Shown: positions 14,066-22,995 of the stretch, piece by piece
Layout of the letters: every line of letters begins with the position of its first letter
How positions within the stretch are numbered: position 1 is the first letter of the stretch
Assembly (NCBI RefSeq): GCF_030644225.1
Contig: NZ_CP128650.1
Location: 568,001-632,000 of the forward strand
Direction of reading: 5' to 3'
From: Selenomonas dianae
GTDB taxonomy: Bacteria > Bacillota > Negativicutes > Selenomonadales > Selenomonadaceae
Length of the DNA: 64,000 bases
Notes under the pieces: generated by a model
What the model was told of the DNA's origin: nothing
Database searches by the model: none
Seen by the model: only the letters and a program-made list of their open reading frames with translations
Translations under genes and position numbers: made by a program

Positions 14066-15463
14066 ATGTATAAAGAGGGGTACAGGCGGCGTGTATTTGC
14101 CGCATTTGTACTGAGCACGGCACTCGCTCTGCCGATGACTGCGGATGCGATGAGCCTTACGCTCGCGGAGGCGATCCATACGGCGCTCGCCGCGAACACG
14201 GGACTGCGCGTCACGCAGACGGGCGAGCGGTCTGCCGATGCCGCAGTGAAACAGGCACGCGGCAGAAACAGCATCGCAGCGGAGGCATCCGACACCCTGC
14301 GTACGAGCAAGACACGGGATGAGGATGTGCAGACGAGCAACGCGCTCGCACTTTCGGCGCGTCTGCCGCTCTACAGCGGCGGTGCAAATGAGGCGAATAT
14401 CGCAGCGGGTGACCTCGGCGCACGTGCGGCGCGTCTTGCCACCGAGCGTGCGCGTGAGGATCTGAAATACGAGGTGACTGCCGCCTACTGGGATGCCGTG
14501 GAGGCAGGCAAAAAGATCGAGGTGCAGCGCGACACCGTGAACAAATACGACGCGCACCTAAAGAATGTCACGGCACTCTACGAGGCGGGAGCACAGGCGA
14601 AGATTGACGTGCTGCGCTCCTCCGTGGAGCTGTCGAACGCGCGGCAGGAGCTTATTCGTGCGGAGAATACCTATGAGGTGAGCCTCGCAACGCTGCGGAA
14701 CCTGTTGAATATCAGCCGTACGGAGCCGCTGACACTCACGAGCGAGGTCGCGTATCAGCCGTTTGAGAGCTCGGTGGAGGACTGCATTTCGTACGCGAAC
14801 CGCAGCCGCCTCGATCTTGCCGAGGAACGGATGAAGGTGCAGCAGAAGGAGCTTGCCGTCGAGAGTGCACGGGCAGGGAAGAAACCCACCGTCAGTCTCA
14901 CGCTCGGTACGGGCCTCTCCAGTCAGTTTGAGCCGCGTCATGATACGAGCGCGGACGTGTCCGCCTCCGTGGGGGTCAGCTGGAACATCTTTGACAGCGG
15001 TGTCACGCGCGGAGCCATTGAGGCGGCGGAGGCAGAGCGTGACATTGCCCTGCTGACGCTGAAAAAGGCGGAGGAGACCATCGACCTGAACCTCCGCAAG
15101 GCGTATCTCAATATGCGCGAGGCGGAGCAGCGGTTTACCGCGACGGGAGACGCGGTGCGTCAGGCGCGCGAGGACGATCACATCGCGAATGAACGCTACC
15201 GTGCGGGCGAGGGCATCCTGCTCGACATCATCGACGCGCAGACGGCGCTCAGTGCAGCGGAGACGAATGCGATCAGCGCGCGCTATGACTATGCACGCTA
15301 TCGTGCGCAGGTTGAGAACCTGATGGGGGCAGAACTGACGGACAGCGAGCGTGCAGCGGCGGAGGGGCTTCCCGCCGTGACTGCTGAGGAGCGTGCGGCA
15401 GCGCAGGCGGCGTACGCAGAGGCAGGGACAACGGCAGCCGCGCAGGGGGAGGCGCAGGAATGA
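14066..15463 (+). CDS. TolC-family outer-membrane efflux protein
   Basis: A 465-residue precursor. The ATG at 14066 is preferred because GGAGG at 14053-14057 fits it; the ATG at 14051 would overlap that site. Signal peptide to about residue 28 (LALPMTADA). Two OEP repeats follow, each with a long helix pair and a beta segment (DVSASVGVSWNIFDSG and AGEGILLDIIDAQTAL are typical). It should form a trimeric channel through the outer membrane, evidence that this organism is diderm. The stop overlaps the MacA-like gene by four bases (ATGA). The C-terminus is rich in Ala/Glu. Confidence 0.92.
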   Translation: MYKEGYRRRVFAAFVLSTALALPMTADAMSLTLAEAIHTALAANTGLRVTQTGERSADAAVKQARGRNSIAAEASDTLRTSKTRDEDVQTSNALALSARLPLYSGGANEANIAAGDLGARAARLATERAREDLKYEVTAAYWDAVEAGKKIEVQRDTVNKYDAHLKNVTALYEAGAQAKIDVLRSSVELSNARQELIRAENTYEVSLATLRNLLNISRTEPLTLTSEVAYQPFESSVEDCISYANRSRLDLAEERMKVQQKELAVESARAGKKPTVSLTLGTGLSSQFEPRHDTSADVSASVGVSWNIFDSGVTRGAIEAAEAERDIALLTLKKAEETIDLNLRKAYLNMREAEQRFTATGDAVRQAREDDHIANERYRAGEGILLDIIDAQTALSAAETNAISARYDYARYRAQVENLMGAELTDSERAAAEGLPAVTAEERAAAQAAYAEAGTTAAAQGEAQE

Positions 15464-16566
15464 AACGCAGGACAATCATCGGCATCGGCGCACTGGCGGC
15501 GGTGCTGGTTGCGGGTGGTGTGTATTGGTACATGGAGTCGAGCGCGGCGGAACAGATGGCACAGGCAGTTGAGACTGTGGAAGTGCAGCGCATGGACATC
15601 AAGTCGACCGTTGAGGCAACAGGGACGATCCGCCCCGTGGACTCTGTGGAGGTCAGCTCCAAGATCACAGCACGCATCAACTCCGTTCTCGTCAAGGAGA
15701 ACGATGTCGTTACGGCGGGGCAGGTGGTAGCGACCCTCGACGGCAAGGACTACGAGGCGAAGCGCGACCAGGCGCAGTACCGCGTGACGAATACGCGTGC
15801 GAAGTACAACCGCATGAGCTACCTTGAGAGCATCGGCGCGAAGTCCAAATCCGACCTTGAGGATGCGGAGTACAACTACGATACGGCGCAGTCGACGCTT
15901 GAGGAGGCAAACTCCGACGCAAGCGAGACGATCATCACCGCGCCAATCTCGGGCGTTGTCGTGGGCGAACCGAAGACGGCAGGGACGATGGCGGTGCAGG
16001 GTTCGGACAATCCGACCGTCATTATGCGCATCGCCGATCTCTCGAAGAAGCAGATCAAGGCGAAGGTGGACGAAACGGACATCGGCAGCATCCGCCTCGG
16101 GCAGACGGCGACGTTTACCGTCGATGCCTTTACGGACAAGAAATTTACGGCGCGCGTCTCGAAGATCTCGCAGACCGATGTGACGAACAGCTGGGACACG
16201 AGCTCCTCCTCCTCGTCCGCCTCATCGGGGACGAGCGTCATTTACTACTATGTGACCCTCGATGTGGACGATCCGGAGAATCTGCTCCTACCCGCGATGA
16301 CGGCACGCGTCGTTATCAACACGGCAGATCGGAACGATGCGCTCGTCGTACCGCTCTCCACGCTCAAGACGGACGCAGCGGGCTCCTATGTCCTCGTCCT
16401 GCAGGAGGATGGCACGCAGGAAACGCGCTACGTGGAGACGGGCATCTACAGTGATGAGTATGTCGAGATCCTTTCGGGGCTCAGCGAGGGCGAGCGCGTC
16501 GTCAGCACCTACACGGCAAAGATCGTCCCGATGAGTATGCACGCGGGCGGCCCGCCGCCGTTCTGA
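15460..16566 (+). CDS. MacA/HlyD-type periplasmic adaptor
   Basis: A 368-residue membrane fusion protein. It has an N-terminal anchor (IIGIGALAAVLVAGGVYWYM), a barrel-sandwich (lipoyl) half 'VEVSSKITARINSVLVKENDVVTAGQVVATLDG', a short helical hairpin (residues about 95-150) and the second lipoyl half 'ITAPISGVVVGEPKTAGTMAV'. Beta-barrel and membrane-proximal domains follow; the barrel carries a serine-rich insert (SSSSSSASSG) near residue 250. It links the MacB-type ABC exporter to the TolC channel. It is cotranslated with the gene before it. Confidence 0.92.
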   Translation: MKRRTIIGIGALAAVLVAGGVYWYMESSAAEQMAQAVETVEVQRMDIKSTVEATGTIRPVDSVEVSSKITARINSVLVKENDVVTAGQVVATLDGKDYEAKRDQAQYRVTNTRAKYNRMSYLESIGAKSKSDLEDAEYNYDTAQSTLEEANSDASETIITAPISGVVVGEPKTAGTMAVQGSDNPTVIMRIADLSKKQIKAKVDETDIGSIRLGQTATFTVDAFTDKKFTARVSKISQTDVTNSWDTSSSSSSASSGTSVIYYYVTLDVDDPENLLLPAMTARVVINTADRNDALVVPLSTLKTDAAGSYVLVLQEDGTQETRYVETGIYSDEYVEILSGLSEGERVVSTYTAKIVPMSMHAGGPPPF

Positions 16567-16581
16567 TACGGGGGGATTTCG

Positions 16582-17301
16582 ATGGAACAAAAAGAAATGC
16601 CCTCGACCATCCATCTGCACGGCATCCGCAAGCTCTACCGCATCGGCGGCGAGACACTTGCCGCGCTCGACGGCATCGACCTCGACATTCGGCGCGGTGA
16701 GTTTGCCGCGCTTATGGGGCCGTCGGGCTCGGGGAAATCCACACTCATGAATATCCTCGGCTGTCTTGACCGCCCGAGTGCGGGCTCGTATCTGCTCGAC
16801 GGCGCGGAGGTGGCAGGGCTCGACGATGACGCTCTTGCTGCGACGCGCAACAAGAAGATCGGCTTTGTCTTTCAGAATTTCAACCTGCTCCCGCGCATCT
16901 CTGCGCTCGACAACGTCGCCCTGCCGCTCGTCTATGCGGGGGTGGGGCGGCGCGAGCGCACAGAGCGGGCGCAGGAAATGCTCGCTGCCGTGGGGCTCTC
17001 TGACCGTGGGGCGCATCTGCCGAATGAGCTTTCGGGCGGACAGCGGCAGCGCGTTGCGATTGCCCGCGCCCTCGTGAACGATCCGCACATCATCATGGCG
17101 GACGAGCCGACAGGCAACCTCGACACGAAGTCCACGCAGGAGATCATGGACATCTTTGAGCGGATGCACGAGAAGGGGCACACGATTATCCTCGTCACGC
17201 ACGAGCCGGAGATCGCCCTGCGTGCGAGCCGTCAGCTCCTCGTGCGCGACGGCAGAATCACGCGCGATGAGGGGAAGGGGGTGGCGATGGATGTTGTTTA
17301 A
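16582..17301 (+). CDS. MacB-type ABC exporter, ATP-binding subunit
   Basis: A 239-residue ATPase of the LolD/MacB group: Walker [11 protein letters not shown]-loop FVFQNFNLL, signature LSGGQRQRV, Walker [14 protein letters not shown]-loop LVTHE. In E. coli MacB the ATPase and permease are fused; here they are two genes overlapping by 11 bases, as is usual in Firmicutes. With the TolC and MacA neighbours it should power export of a peptide, lipid or drug from the periplasm. Confidence 0.93.
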   Translation: MEQKEMPSTIHLHGIRKLYRIGGETLAALDGIDLDIRRGEFAALMGPSGSGKSTLMNILGCLDRPSAGSYLLDGAEVAGLDDDALAATRNKKIGFVFQNFNLLPRISALDNVALPLVYAGVGRRERTERAQEMLAAVGLSDRGAHLPNELSGGQRQRVAIARALVNDPHIIMADEPTGNLDTKSTQEIMDIFERMHEKGHTIILVTHEPEIALRASRQLLVRDGRITRDEGKGVAMDVV

Positions 17302-18505
17302 GGAATGTTTCGGCATGGCGGTGAACGCCCTGCTCGCGAACAAACTTCGCTCTCTCCTTACCATGCTCGGCATCATCATCGGCGTGGGCGCGGTCATTGC
17401 CATGGTCTCCATCGGCATGGGCGTGCGTACGAGCGTCGCGGACTCCTTTGCGAGCCTCGGTTCGAACATGCTCATCGTCATGCCCGGCTCTGCGAACACG
17501 GGCGGTGTGCGCGGTAAGGCGGGCTCGCGCAAGTCGCTGAAATACGACGATGCCAAGGCGATTGAGAGCAAGATCAAAGGGATTGACTACGTGTCCCCCT
17601 CGGTCTCCGGTGCCTATCAGGTTGTGAATGGGAATCTCAACTGGAATACGACGGTGGAGGGCGTTACGCCGGAGCTGATGCAGATCCGCTCACTCAAGGT
17701 CGAGAACGGGTCGTTCATCACCGCAAACGATATGGCAAAGCGCAGCCGTGTCGCCGTGATCGGTCCGACCGTCGCCTCGAATCTCTTTGGCACGGAGAAC
17801 CCCATCGGCAAGAACATCCGCATCCACAATCAGCCGTTCAAGGTCATCGGACTGACGGCGGAGAAGGGACAGTCCATCGGGCAGGATCAGGACGACGTGA
17901 TCTATATCCCAATCACGACGGCACAGGAGCGTATGCTTGCCATTACATACGTCCAAGCCATCAGCATACAGGTATCGAGTCCCGAGCGGATGAATCAGGT
18001 GCAGGCAGACGTTGAGAATCTGCTGCGTCAGCGCCATCACATCCGCGCAGGGGCGGAGGATGATTTCACCGTTCGCAACATGACGAGCATCATGGAGAGC
18101 TTTACGGAGAACACGAATATGATTACGCTGCTCCTTGGCTCCATCGCGGGCATCTCGCTGCTCGTCGGCGGCATCGGCATCATGAACATCATGATGGTTT
18201 CCGTCACGGAGCGCACGCGCGAGATCGGCATCCGCAAGGCGCTCGGCGCGACCTCCTCGAACGTGCTCATGCAGTTCATGATCGAGTCTATGGTCATCGG
18301 CATTGTCGGCGGCGTGATCGGCATCACGCTCGGCGTTTCCCTCTCCAAAGCAATCGGTTCGTTTGGCGGGCTTACCACCACCATCGAACTCCTGCCGATC
18401 CTCGTCTCGTTCTCCTTTGCCGTCGGCATCGGACTTTTCTTCGGCATCTACCCCGCCCGCAAGGCGGCGCGGCTCGATCCAATCGACGCGCTGCGGTATG
18501 AGTGA
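17291..18505 (+). CDS. MacB-type ABC exporter, permease subunit
   Basis: 404 residues from the ATG at 17291. First helix [24 protein letters not shown], then a large periplasmic MacB_PCD domain (to about residue 275), then three helices including [40 protein letters not shown], the hallmark FtsX-domain sequence of MacB permeases. It forms a mechanotransmission exporter with the split ATPase. Last gene of the four-gene operon; a terminator follows. Confidence 0.93.
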   Translation: MLFKECFGMAVNALLANKLRSLLTMLGIIIGVGAVIAMVSIGMGVRTSVADSFASLGSNMLIVMPGSANTGGVRGKAGSRKSLKYDDAKAIESKIKGIDYVSPSVSGAYQVVNGNLNWNTTVEGVTPELMQIRSLKVENGSFITANDMAKRSRVAVIGPTVASNLFGTENPIGKNIRIHNQPFKVIGLTAEKGQSIGQDQDDVIYIPITTAQERMLAITYVQAISIQVSSPERMNQVQADVENLLRQRHHIRAGAEDDFTVRNMTSIMESFTENTNMITLLLGSIAGISLLVGGIGIMNIMMVSVTERTREIGIRKALGATSSNVLMQFMIESMVIGIVGGVIGITLGVSLSKAIGSFGGLTTTIELLPILVSFSFAVGIGLFFGIYPARKAARLDPIDALRYE

Positions 18506-18522
18506 GATTCCTCAAAAAATGC

Positions 18523-18562
18523 AAAAGCCCACAACGGAAATACTCCGCTGTGGACTTTTTTG
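18523..18562. terminator. Two-way terminator between MacB operon and cupin gene
   Basis: AGCCCACAACGGA pairs imperfectly with TCCGCTGTGGACT, flanked by A and T runs. Confidence 0.75.
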
Positions 18563-18569
18563 TTCGGGT

Positions 18570-18914
18570 TTACTTATTGATAATCAGCGCCATAAAGACG
18601 AGATCCTCGATCTCGGAGGCGTTGGCGATGGCGTGTACCTCGCCGTCTCCGCAGAACGTCGTCGTGCCGGAACCAATCTCGATCTCCGTGCCGTTGTCGT
18701 TGTAACGTGCACGCCCCGAGAGAATGTGATAGGTCTCCGTGTTGCCCTCGTGCTTGTGTACGCCCATCGATGCGTGGGGCGGAATCGTCACGCGTGCATA
18801 CATCGCACATTTGCCATCGAGCTCGGTCGGGCTGAGCAGCTTCTGAATGTGGATCGTACCGTTGCCGCCGAAGCGCTTCTCGGCGTCGATGTGCTCGGAT
18901 TCGATGATTGCCAT
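18570..18914 (-). CDS. Small cupin-domain protein
   Basis: A single 114-residue cupin. Motif 1 is GVHKHEGNTETYHILSGRARY (two His and a Glu for metal binding, then the final His of the motif) and motif 2 is FCGDGEVHAIAN. Single-domain cupins of this type bind a metal and a small ligand; the reaction is unknown. The ribosome site AGGAGA lies nine bases upstream. It stands alone, facing the MacB operon. Confidence 0.85.
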   Translation of the reverse strand: MAIIESEHIDAEKRFGGNGTIHIQKLLSPTELDGKCAMYARVTIPPHASMGVHKHEGNTETYHILSGRARYNDNGTEIEIGSGTTTFCGDGEVHAIANASEIEDLVFMALIINK

Positions 18915-19033
18915 AAATGAACTCTCCTTTGTAATTCGACACAGATTCTGATAGAATGGGGATGCGAAGCACGCAGTAAGACGTGTCTTGCTATATTCTA
19001 AATATTCGCGATGGAGGCGTATTTTCCTTTTTT

Positions 19034-19792
19034 ATGATCTATATTTTGAAATTCGGTGCGGCGTGGATTTTGCCGCCGGGGATTTTTATTCTCGCAATGC
19101 TCGGGATTGCCGTCTATCTTTGGAAAAAACGGCATCAACACCGTGCGGCGGGGCTGCTCGCCGCCCTTTCGCTTGCGCTGTATCTGCTCTCCATCGGAGC
19201 GGCTGCCGATCGTCTGATGGGAAGCCTTGAGCAGACGTATGAAGTGCCGACGCATCCCGAAGGAGATGTGATCGTCATGCTCGGCGGCGGAGCGATTGCG
19301 GATGTGCAGGATGTGGACGGTATAGGGATGCTCGCACAGAGCCCGTCCTCGCGGCTTCTCACGACGCTGCGGCTGCATCGCCTCTATCATTTGCCGATTC
19401 TGCTCTCGGGTGGGCAGGTGTTCAGCGATACGGGCTCGGAGGCGGAGATTGGGCGGCGCGTCCTGCGCTCGCTCGGCGTGTCCGATGAGATGATCTATGT
19501 CGAGGGGCGCAGTCTTACCACGGGGCAAAATGCACGCTACACGGCGGACATCCTGCGGCGTGAGGGATTTACACATCCGATTCTCGTGACCTCGGCGTTC
19601 CACCTGCCGCGTGCCGTGCTCTATTTTGAAAAGGAAGGGATTGCGGTGACACCGTATCCCGCCGACTTCATGGTGAGCGGAAATCCGCAGCTCTACCTTA
19701 TCAAATTCGCGCCGAATGTGAATGCTCTCTCTACGAATACCTATTTCCTCCAAGAGAAGCTGCGGATCTTCGTGACGAGGTATCTCGAATGA
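19034..19792 (+). CDS. YdcF/ElyC-like DUF218 membrane protein
   Basis: 252 residues from the ATG at 19034; the GGAGG upstream is 16 bases away, so the start is not certain (an earlier start at 18983 is possible). Two N-terminal helices (FGAAWILPPGIFILAMLGIAVY and AGLLAALSLALYLLSIG) are followed by a DUF218 domain: DVIVMLGGG, LLSGGQVF, EAEIGRRVLRSLGV, TGQNARYTADIL and LVTSAFHLPRAVLYF. ElyC, a relative, affects envelope carrier-lipid use. The four-base overlap (ATGA) with the MATE gene suggests co-translation. Confidence 0.85.
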   Translation: MIYILKFGAAWILPPGIFILAMLGIAVYLWKKRHQHRAAGLLAALSLALYLLSIGAAADRLMGSLEQTYEVPTHPEGDVIVMLGGGAIADVQDVDGIGMLAQSPSSRLLTTLRLHRLYHLPILLSGGQVFSDTGSEAEIGRRVLRSLGVSDEMIYVEGRSLTTGQNARYTADILRREGFTHPILVTSAFHLPRAVLYFEKEGIAVTPYPADFMVSGNPQLYLIKFAPNVNALSTNTYFLQEKLRIFVTRYLE

Positions 19793-21135
19793 CAAAGAAT
19801 ATGACGGAGGGTGAGCCGGCACGGCTCATCTTCTTTTTCGCCCTGCCGCTCGTTGCGGGCAATATGATGCAGCAGCTCTATGCCTTTGTCGATACGCTCA
19901 TTGTCGGGCGGTTCCTCGGCGTGGAGGCACTTGCTGCGGTCGGTTGTACGGGCAGTCTGATGTTCCTGACGCTCGGTTTTATCATGGGATTTTGCACAGG
20001 TGTGACGATCTATACGGGGCAGCGGTTCGGCGCAGGGGATATGGCGGGGGTACGGCAGAGTGCGGCGGCGTGCATCCTGCTCGGCGTGGTGGTGGTGCTC
20101 ACGCTGACGGCGATTGTCCTGCCGCTGACGCGGACACTCCTCACGCTGATGGAAACGCCGCCCGAGATCATGGAGGGGGCGTATGACTTCATCTCGATTG
20201 TCTTTGCAGGGCTTGTGATCTTTCTCCTGCTCTATCTGCAAAACTGTCTGATTCGTGCGCTTGGTGACAGCAAGATGCCGACGATTTTGCTCGCCGTCAC
20301 GCTCGGGATCAACATCACACTCGAACCGGTCGCTATTCTCGTCCTCGATTGGGGCATTCCGGGAGCAGCAATCGCGACGGTCGTATCACAGGGGATTGGA
20401 GCACTCATTTTTTACGCCTATATTCGCCGACGCGTGCCCGCACTCCATACGCGCCGGGCGGATTGGAAGCCGAACACCTCCGTCCTTATGGCGCACCTGC
20501 GGATGGGGCTGCCGATGGCGTTCCAGTCCTCCGTCATCGCCATCGGTGCGATCATCCTTCAAGTCGCGCTGAACAATCTCGGCGCACTTCCCGTTGCGGC
20601 ATATGCAGCGACGCAGAAGATCGACGCGGTCGCCGTCATGCCGATGCTCTCGTTCGGCTATGCGATGGCGGCGTACACGGCACAGAACTATGGCGCACAG
20701 AAGTATGAGCGCATCCGCATGGGCGTGCGTGCGTGCCTTCGGATGTCGATTGCATTCGCCATCGGCATCGGCATTCTCCTCATTGCGTTTGGGACGCACG
20801 TCCTCGCGCTCTTTGTCGGGACGGATGCAGCGGGGGCGGAGGAGGTCATCGCCTACGGGCAGACCTATCTCATCGTCAACGGTTCCATGTACGCATTTCT
20901 CGCGACATTGCTCGTCTATCGCAATGTACTGCAGGGGCTCGGACAGAGCGTCATTCCAACCATCGCGGGCGCGTTGGAGCTCCTCATGCGTGCTGCGGCG
21001 GCGATTTTCCTCTGTGCTCCTTTGGGCTTTCTCGGCGCGTGCATGGCGAATCCGCTCGCGTGGATCGGCGCAGGCATCCCCGTCGTATTTGCCTATTTTT
21101 GGACGGAGAAGACGTTGCGATGCGCTTCGTCCTAA
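19789..21135 (+). CDS. MATE-family efflux transporter
   Basis: A 448-residue multi-pass membrane protein with about twelve helices in two homologous halves. The opening (EGEPARLIFFFALPLVAGNMMQQLYAFVDT, shown in part) with 'VGRFLGVEALAAVG' is the usual MATE pattern, and a second such segment begins near residue 235. MATE proteins swap sodium or protons for drugs or metabolites. The ATG overlaps the stop of the DUF218 gene. A terminator follows. Confidence 0.92.
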   Translation: MTKNMTEGEPARLIFFFALPLVAGNMMQQLYAFVDTLIVGRFLGVEALAAVGCTGSLMFLTLGFIMGFCTGVTIYTGQRFGAGDMAGVRQSAAACILLGVVVVLTLTAIVLPLTRTLLTLMETPPEIMEGAYDFISIVFAGLVIFLLLYLQNCLIRALGDSKMPTILLAVTLGINITLEPVAILVLDWGIPGAAIATVVSQGIGALIFYAYIRRRVPALHTRRADWKPNTSVLMAHLRMGLPMAFQSSVIAIGAIILQVALNNLGALPVAAYAATQKIDAVAVMPMLSFGYAMAAYTAQNYGAQKYERIRMGVRACLRMSIAFAIGIGILLIAFGTHVLALFVGTDAAGAEEVIAYGQTYLIVNGSMYAFLATLLVYRNVLQGLGQSVIPTIAGALELLMRAAAAIFLCAPLGFLGACMANPLAWIGAGIPVVFAYFWTEKTLRCASS

Positions 21136-21164
21136 TTGTTTTCTTTTTGCCACATATATTTCAT

Positions 21165-21201
21165 CAAAAAAATCGCCTTGCATTTGCAGGGCGATTTTTT
21201 G
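21165..21201 (+). terminator. Terminator after the MATE gene
   Basis: AAAATCGCCTTGC and GCAGGGCGATTTTTT form a perfect GC-rich stem with a T run. Confidence 0.85.
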
Positions 21202-21214
21202 TATATCATGTGTC

Positions 21215-21242
21215 TTTACGGGGGGGGCACAAGTGCTATTAT
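21215..21242 (+). promoter_or_regulatory. Candidate promoter of the small zinc-type protein gene
   Basis: TTTACG (21215-21220), 16 bases including seven G, TATTAT (21237-21242). A perfect DnaA-box sequence (TGTGGATAA, 21260-21268) lies in the leader behind it. Confidence 0.4.
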
Positions 21243-21306
21243 ATAAGACGAGAGGAATCTGTGGATAACTTGTCGATGCGCAAGGATCAGAGAAAGGATG
21301 GACATC

Positions 21307-21456
21307 ATGGCAACGCTGAAAACAATTGAGTTCATGTGTACGCACTGCGGGAAGAAGGAACGTCGGAACAATACGATGGGACGCCCGCAGCCGGGGAAAT
21401 GTCCGCGCAAGCCGGGCAATCAGCCACATTCATGGGTGGTCAACCGTACGATGTAA
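21307..21456 (+). CDS. Small cysteine-pair protein (49 aa)
   Basis: Forty-nine residues with FMCTHCGKKERRNN near the start, a CxxC knuckle, followed by a Pro/Lys-rich stretch with a third Cys (GKCPRKPGNQ) and the end HSWVVNRTM. It may hold one zinc ion and touch nucleic acid. The GAAAGG ribosome site and the codon use look genuine. It lies 25 bases before the AAA ATPase gene and may be the first gene of that locus. I do not know its family. Confidence 0.7.
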   Translation: MATLKTIEFMCTHCGKKERRNNTMGRPQPGKCPRKPGNQPHSWVVNRTM

Positions 21457-21481
21457 GGCGCATGAGAAATGAGGGAGCATC

Positions 21482-22993
21482 ATGAACGATCAGCCGATAT
21501 TTCGCAGGGAACTGGAACAGTATATGGATGCATATTTGCCCATTCTCTATGTCGATACGCTGGAGAACGGGAAAGTGCAGGATATTCTCGCTGAGCTTGC
21601 GGCGCAGAAGGGGCGCGGCATTATCAAATGGAGTTTGCACAGCGGATATGAGGACGCGGGCGCGGGGCTTCGCTATTCGTCGCCTCTGAGCGGAGCACTT
21701 GACACCGTTCTGTTGGATAAAAACTTCGCACGTAAGATTCTCGTGCTCGAAGATGTTGCGGGCGAACTCGAATCTCCTGCGATTGTTTCGCGTCTGCGCT
21801 GTATTGCCGAGCGCATCGCGGACGGTACGATGGACGATTGTACCGTCGTGCTTATCTCACCGCTCGGCACGATTCCACGTGCACTTGAGCCGTATATTAC
21901 CCTGATGAGCATGGACTTCCTGAGCCCCGAGAAGATACGGGAGCACATTCTTCATTTTCTTGCGAGCAACGATATGCCTGCCCCCGTGGAGGAGCTGCTT
22001 GACACCTTTGCGATGCACCTGCGCGGGCTGAGTGAAACGGAGATCGACAACATCCTCTCACTCGCCGTAAGCGACGACGGACAGCTCGATGCGAGCGATC
22101 TGCCGATGGTACTCCGTCAGAAACAGCAGATGATCAAGAAATCGGGCATCCTTGAGATGGTGACGGTGAAGGAGACCGTCGAGGACATCGGCGGGCTTCA
22201 GAATCTGAAGGACTGGCTGCGGACAAAGGCACAGATCTTCCGCGACGTGCGCCGCGCGAAGGAGTTCGGTGTGGACATTCCAAAGGGCGTGCTCATTGCG
22301 GGGATGCCGGGCTGCGGCAAGTCCCTCACGGCAAAGGCGGCGGCGAGTATGTTCGCCGTTCCGCTCCTGCGCATGGACATGGGGCGGCTCATGGGCAAAT
22401 ACGTCGGTGAGTCCGAGGCGAATATGCGCCGCGCTCTCCAACTGACGGAGGCAAGCTCGCCGTGCGTCCTCTGGATCGACGAACTCGAAAAGGCGTTTGC
22501 GGGGGCGGGAGCGCAGGGCGGCAGCTCCGAGGTGACGACGCGCCTCTTCGGCAGCTTCCTCACATGGATGCAGGAAAAGGACAGCCTCGCCTTCGTTGTC
22601 GCCACAGCGAATAACATCTCGCATCTGCCGCCCGAGCTCATGCGCAAGGGGCGTTTCGATGAGATCTTCTATGTGGACTTCCCAAATCAGAGCGAGCGCG
22701 AAAAGATCATCAGCCTTCATATTGGAAAACGGCGAAATTCCGATCTCGCGAAGATCGACGTTCCTGCACTCGCACGCAAGATGGAGGGATACTGTGGCGC
22801 GGACATCGAGAGTGTCGTGCGCGACGGCATCGAGGCGGCGTTCGTCGCGGGCAAGTCGCACGTCACCACCGAGGATCTGCAGGCGGCAATCGGACGCACG
22901 CATCCCATCTCCGAGACGATGAAGGATGCCATCGAGGAGATGGACAAGACCTACAAGTCCAAGAAATTCACGAACGCATCACGGGAGGAGTAG
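21482..22993 (+). CDS. Ycf46-like AAA ATPase
   Basis: 503 residues. The N-terminal 230 residues form a degenerate P-loop-like domain (YMDAYLPILYVDT, LSPEKIREHILHFL, LRGLSETEIDNILSLAV, IIKKSGILEMV) typical of Ycf46-like proteins. The C-terminal AAA domain has DIGGLQNLKDWL, Walker A GMPGCGKS (about residue 274), Walker B VLWIDELEKAF (about 328), sensor 1 VATANN and arginine-finger region RKGRFDE. It should form a hexamer that remodels proteins. The role of the family is poorly known. The next gene starts two bases after its stop, so the pair is co-translated and may work together. Confidence 0.85.
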   Translation: MNDQPIFRRELEQYMDAYLPILYVDTLENGKVQDILAELAAQKGRGIIKWSLHSGYEDAGAGLRYSSPLSGALDTVLLDKNFARKILVLEDVAGELESPAIVSRLRCIAERIADGTMDDCTVVLISPLGTIPRALEPYITLMSMDFLSPEKIREHILHFLASNDMPAPVEELLDTFAMHLRGLSETEIDNILSLAVSDDGQLDASDLPMVLRQKQQMIKKSGILEMVTVKETVEDIGGLQNLKDWLRTKAQIFRDVRRAKEFGVDIPKGVLIAGMPGCGKSLTAKAAASMFAVPLLRMDMGRLMGKYVGESEANMRRALQLTEASSPCVLWIDELEKAFAGAGAQGGSSEVTTRLFGSFLTWMQEKDSLAFVVATANNISHLPPELMRKGRFDEIFYVDFPNQSEREKIISLHIGKRRNSDLAKIDVPALARKMEGYCGADIESVVRDGIEAAFVAGKSHVTTEDLQAAIGRTHPISETMKDAIEEMDKTYKSKKFTNASREE

Positions 22994-22995
22994 GG

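Noticed and set aside
16288-17577. 429-codon open frame on the minus strand
   Set aside because: Spans three MacAB genes in antisense and has no recognisable domain.
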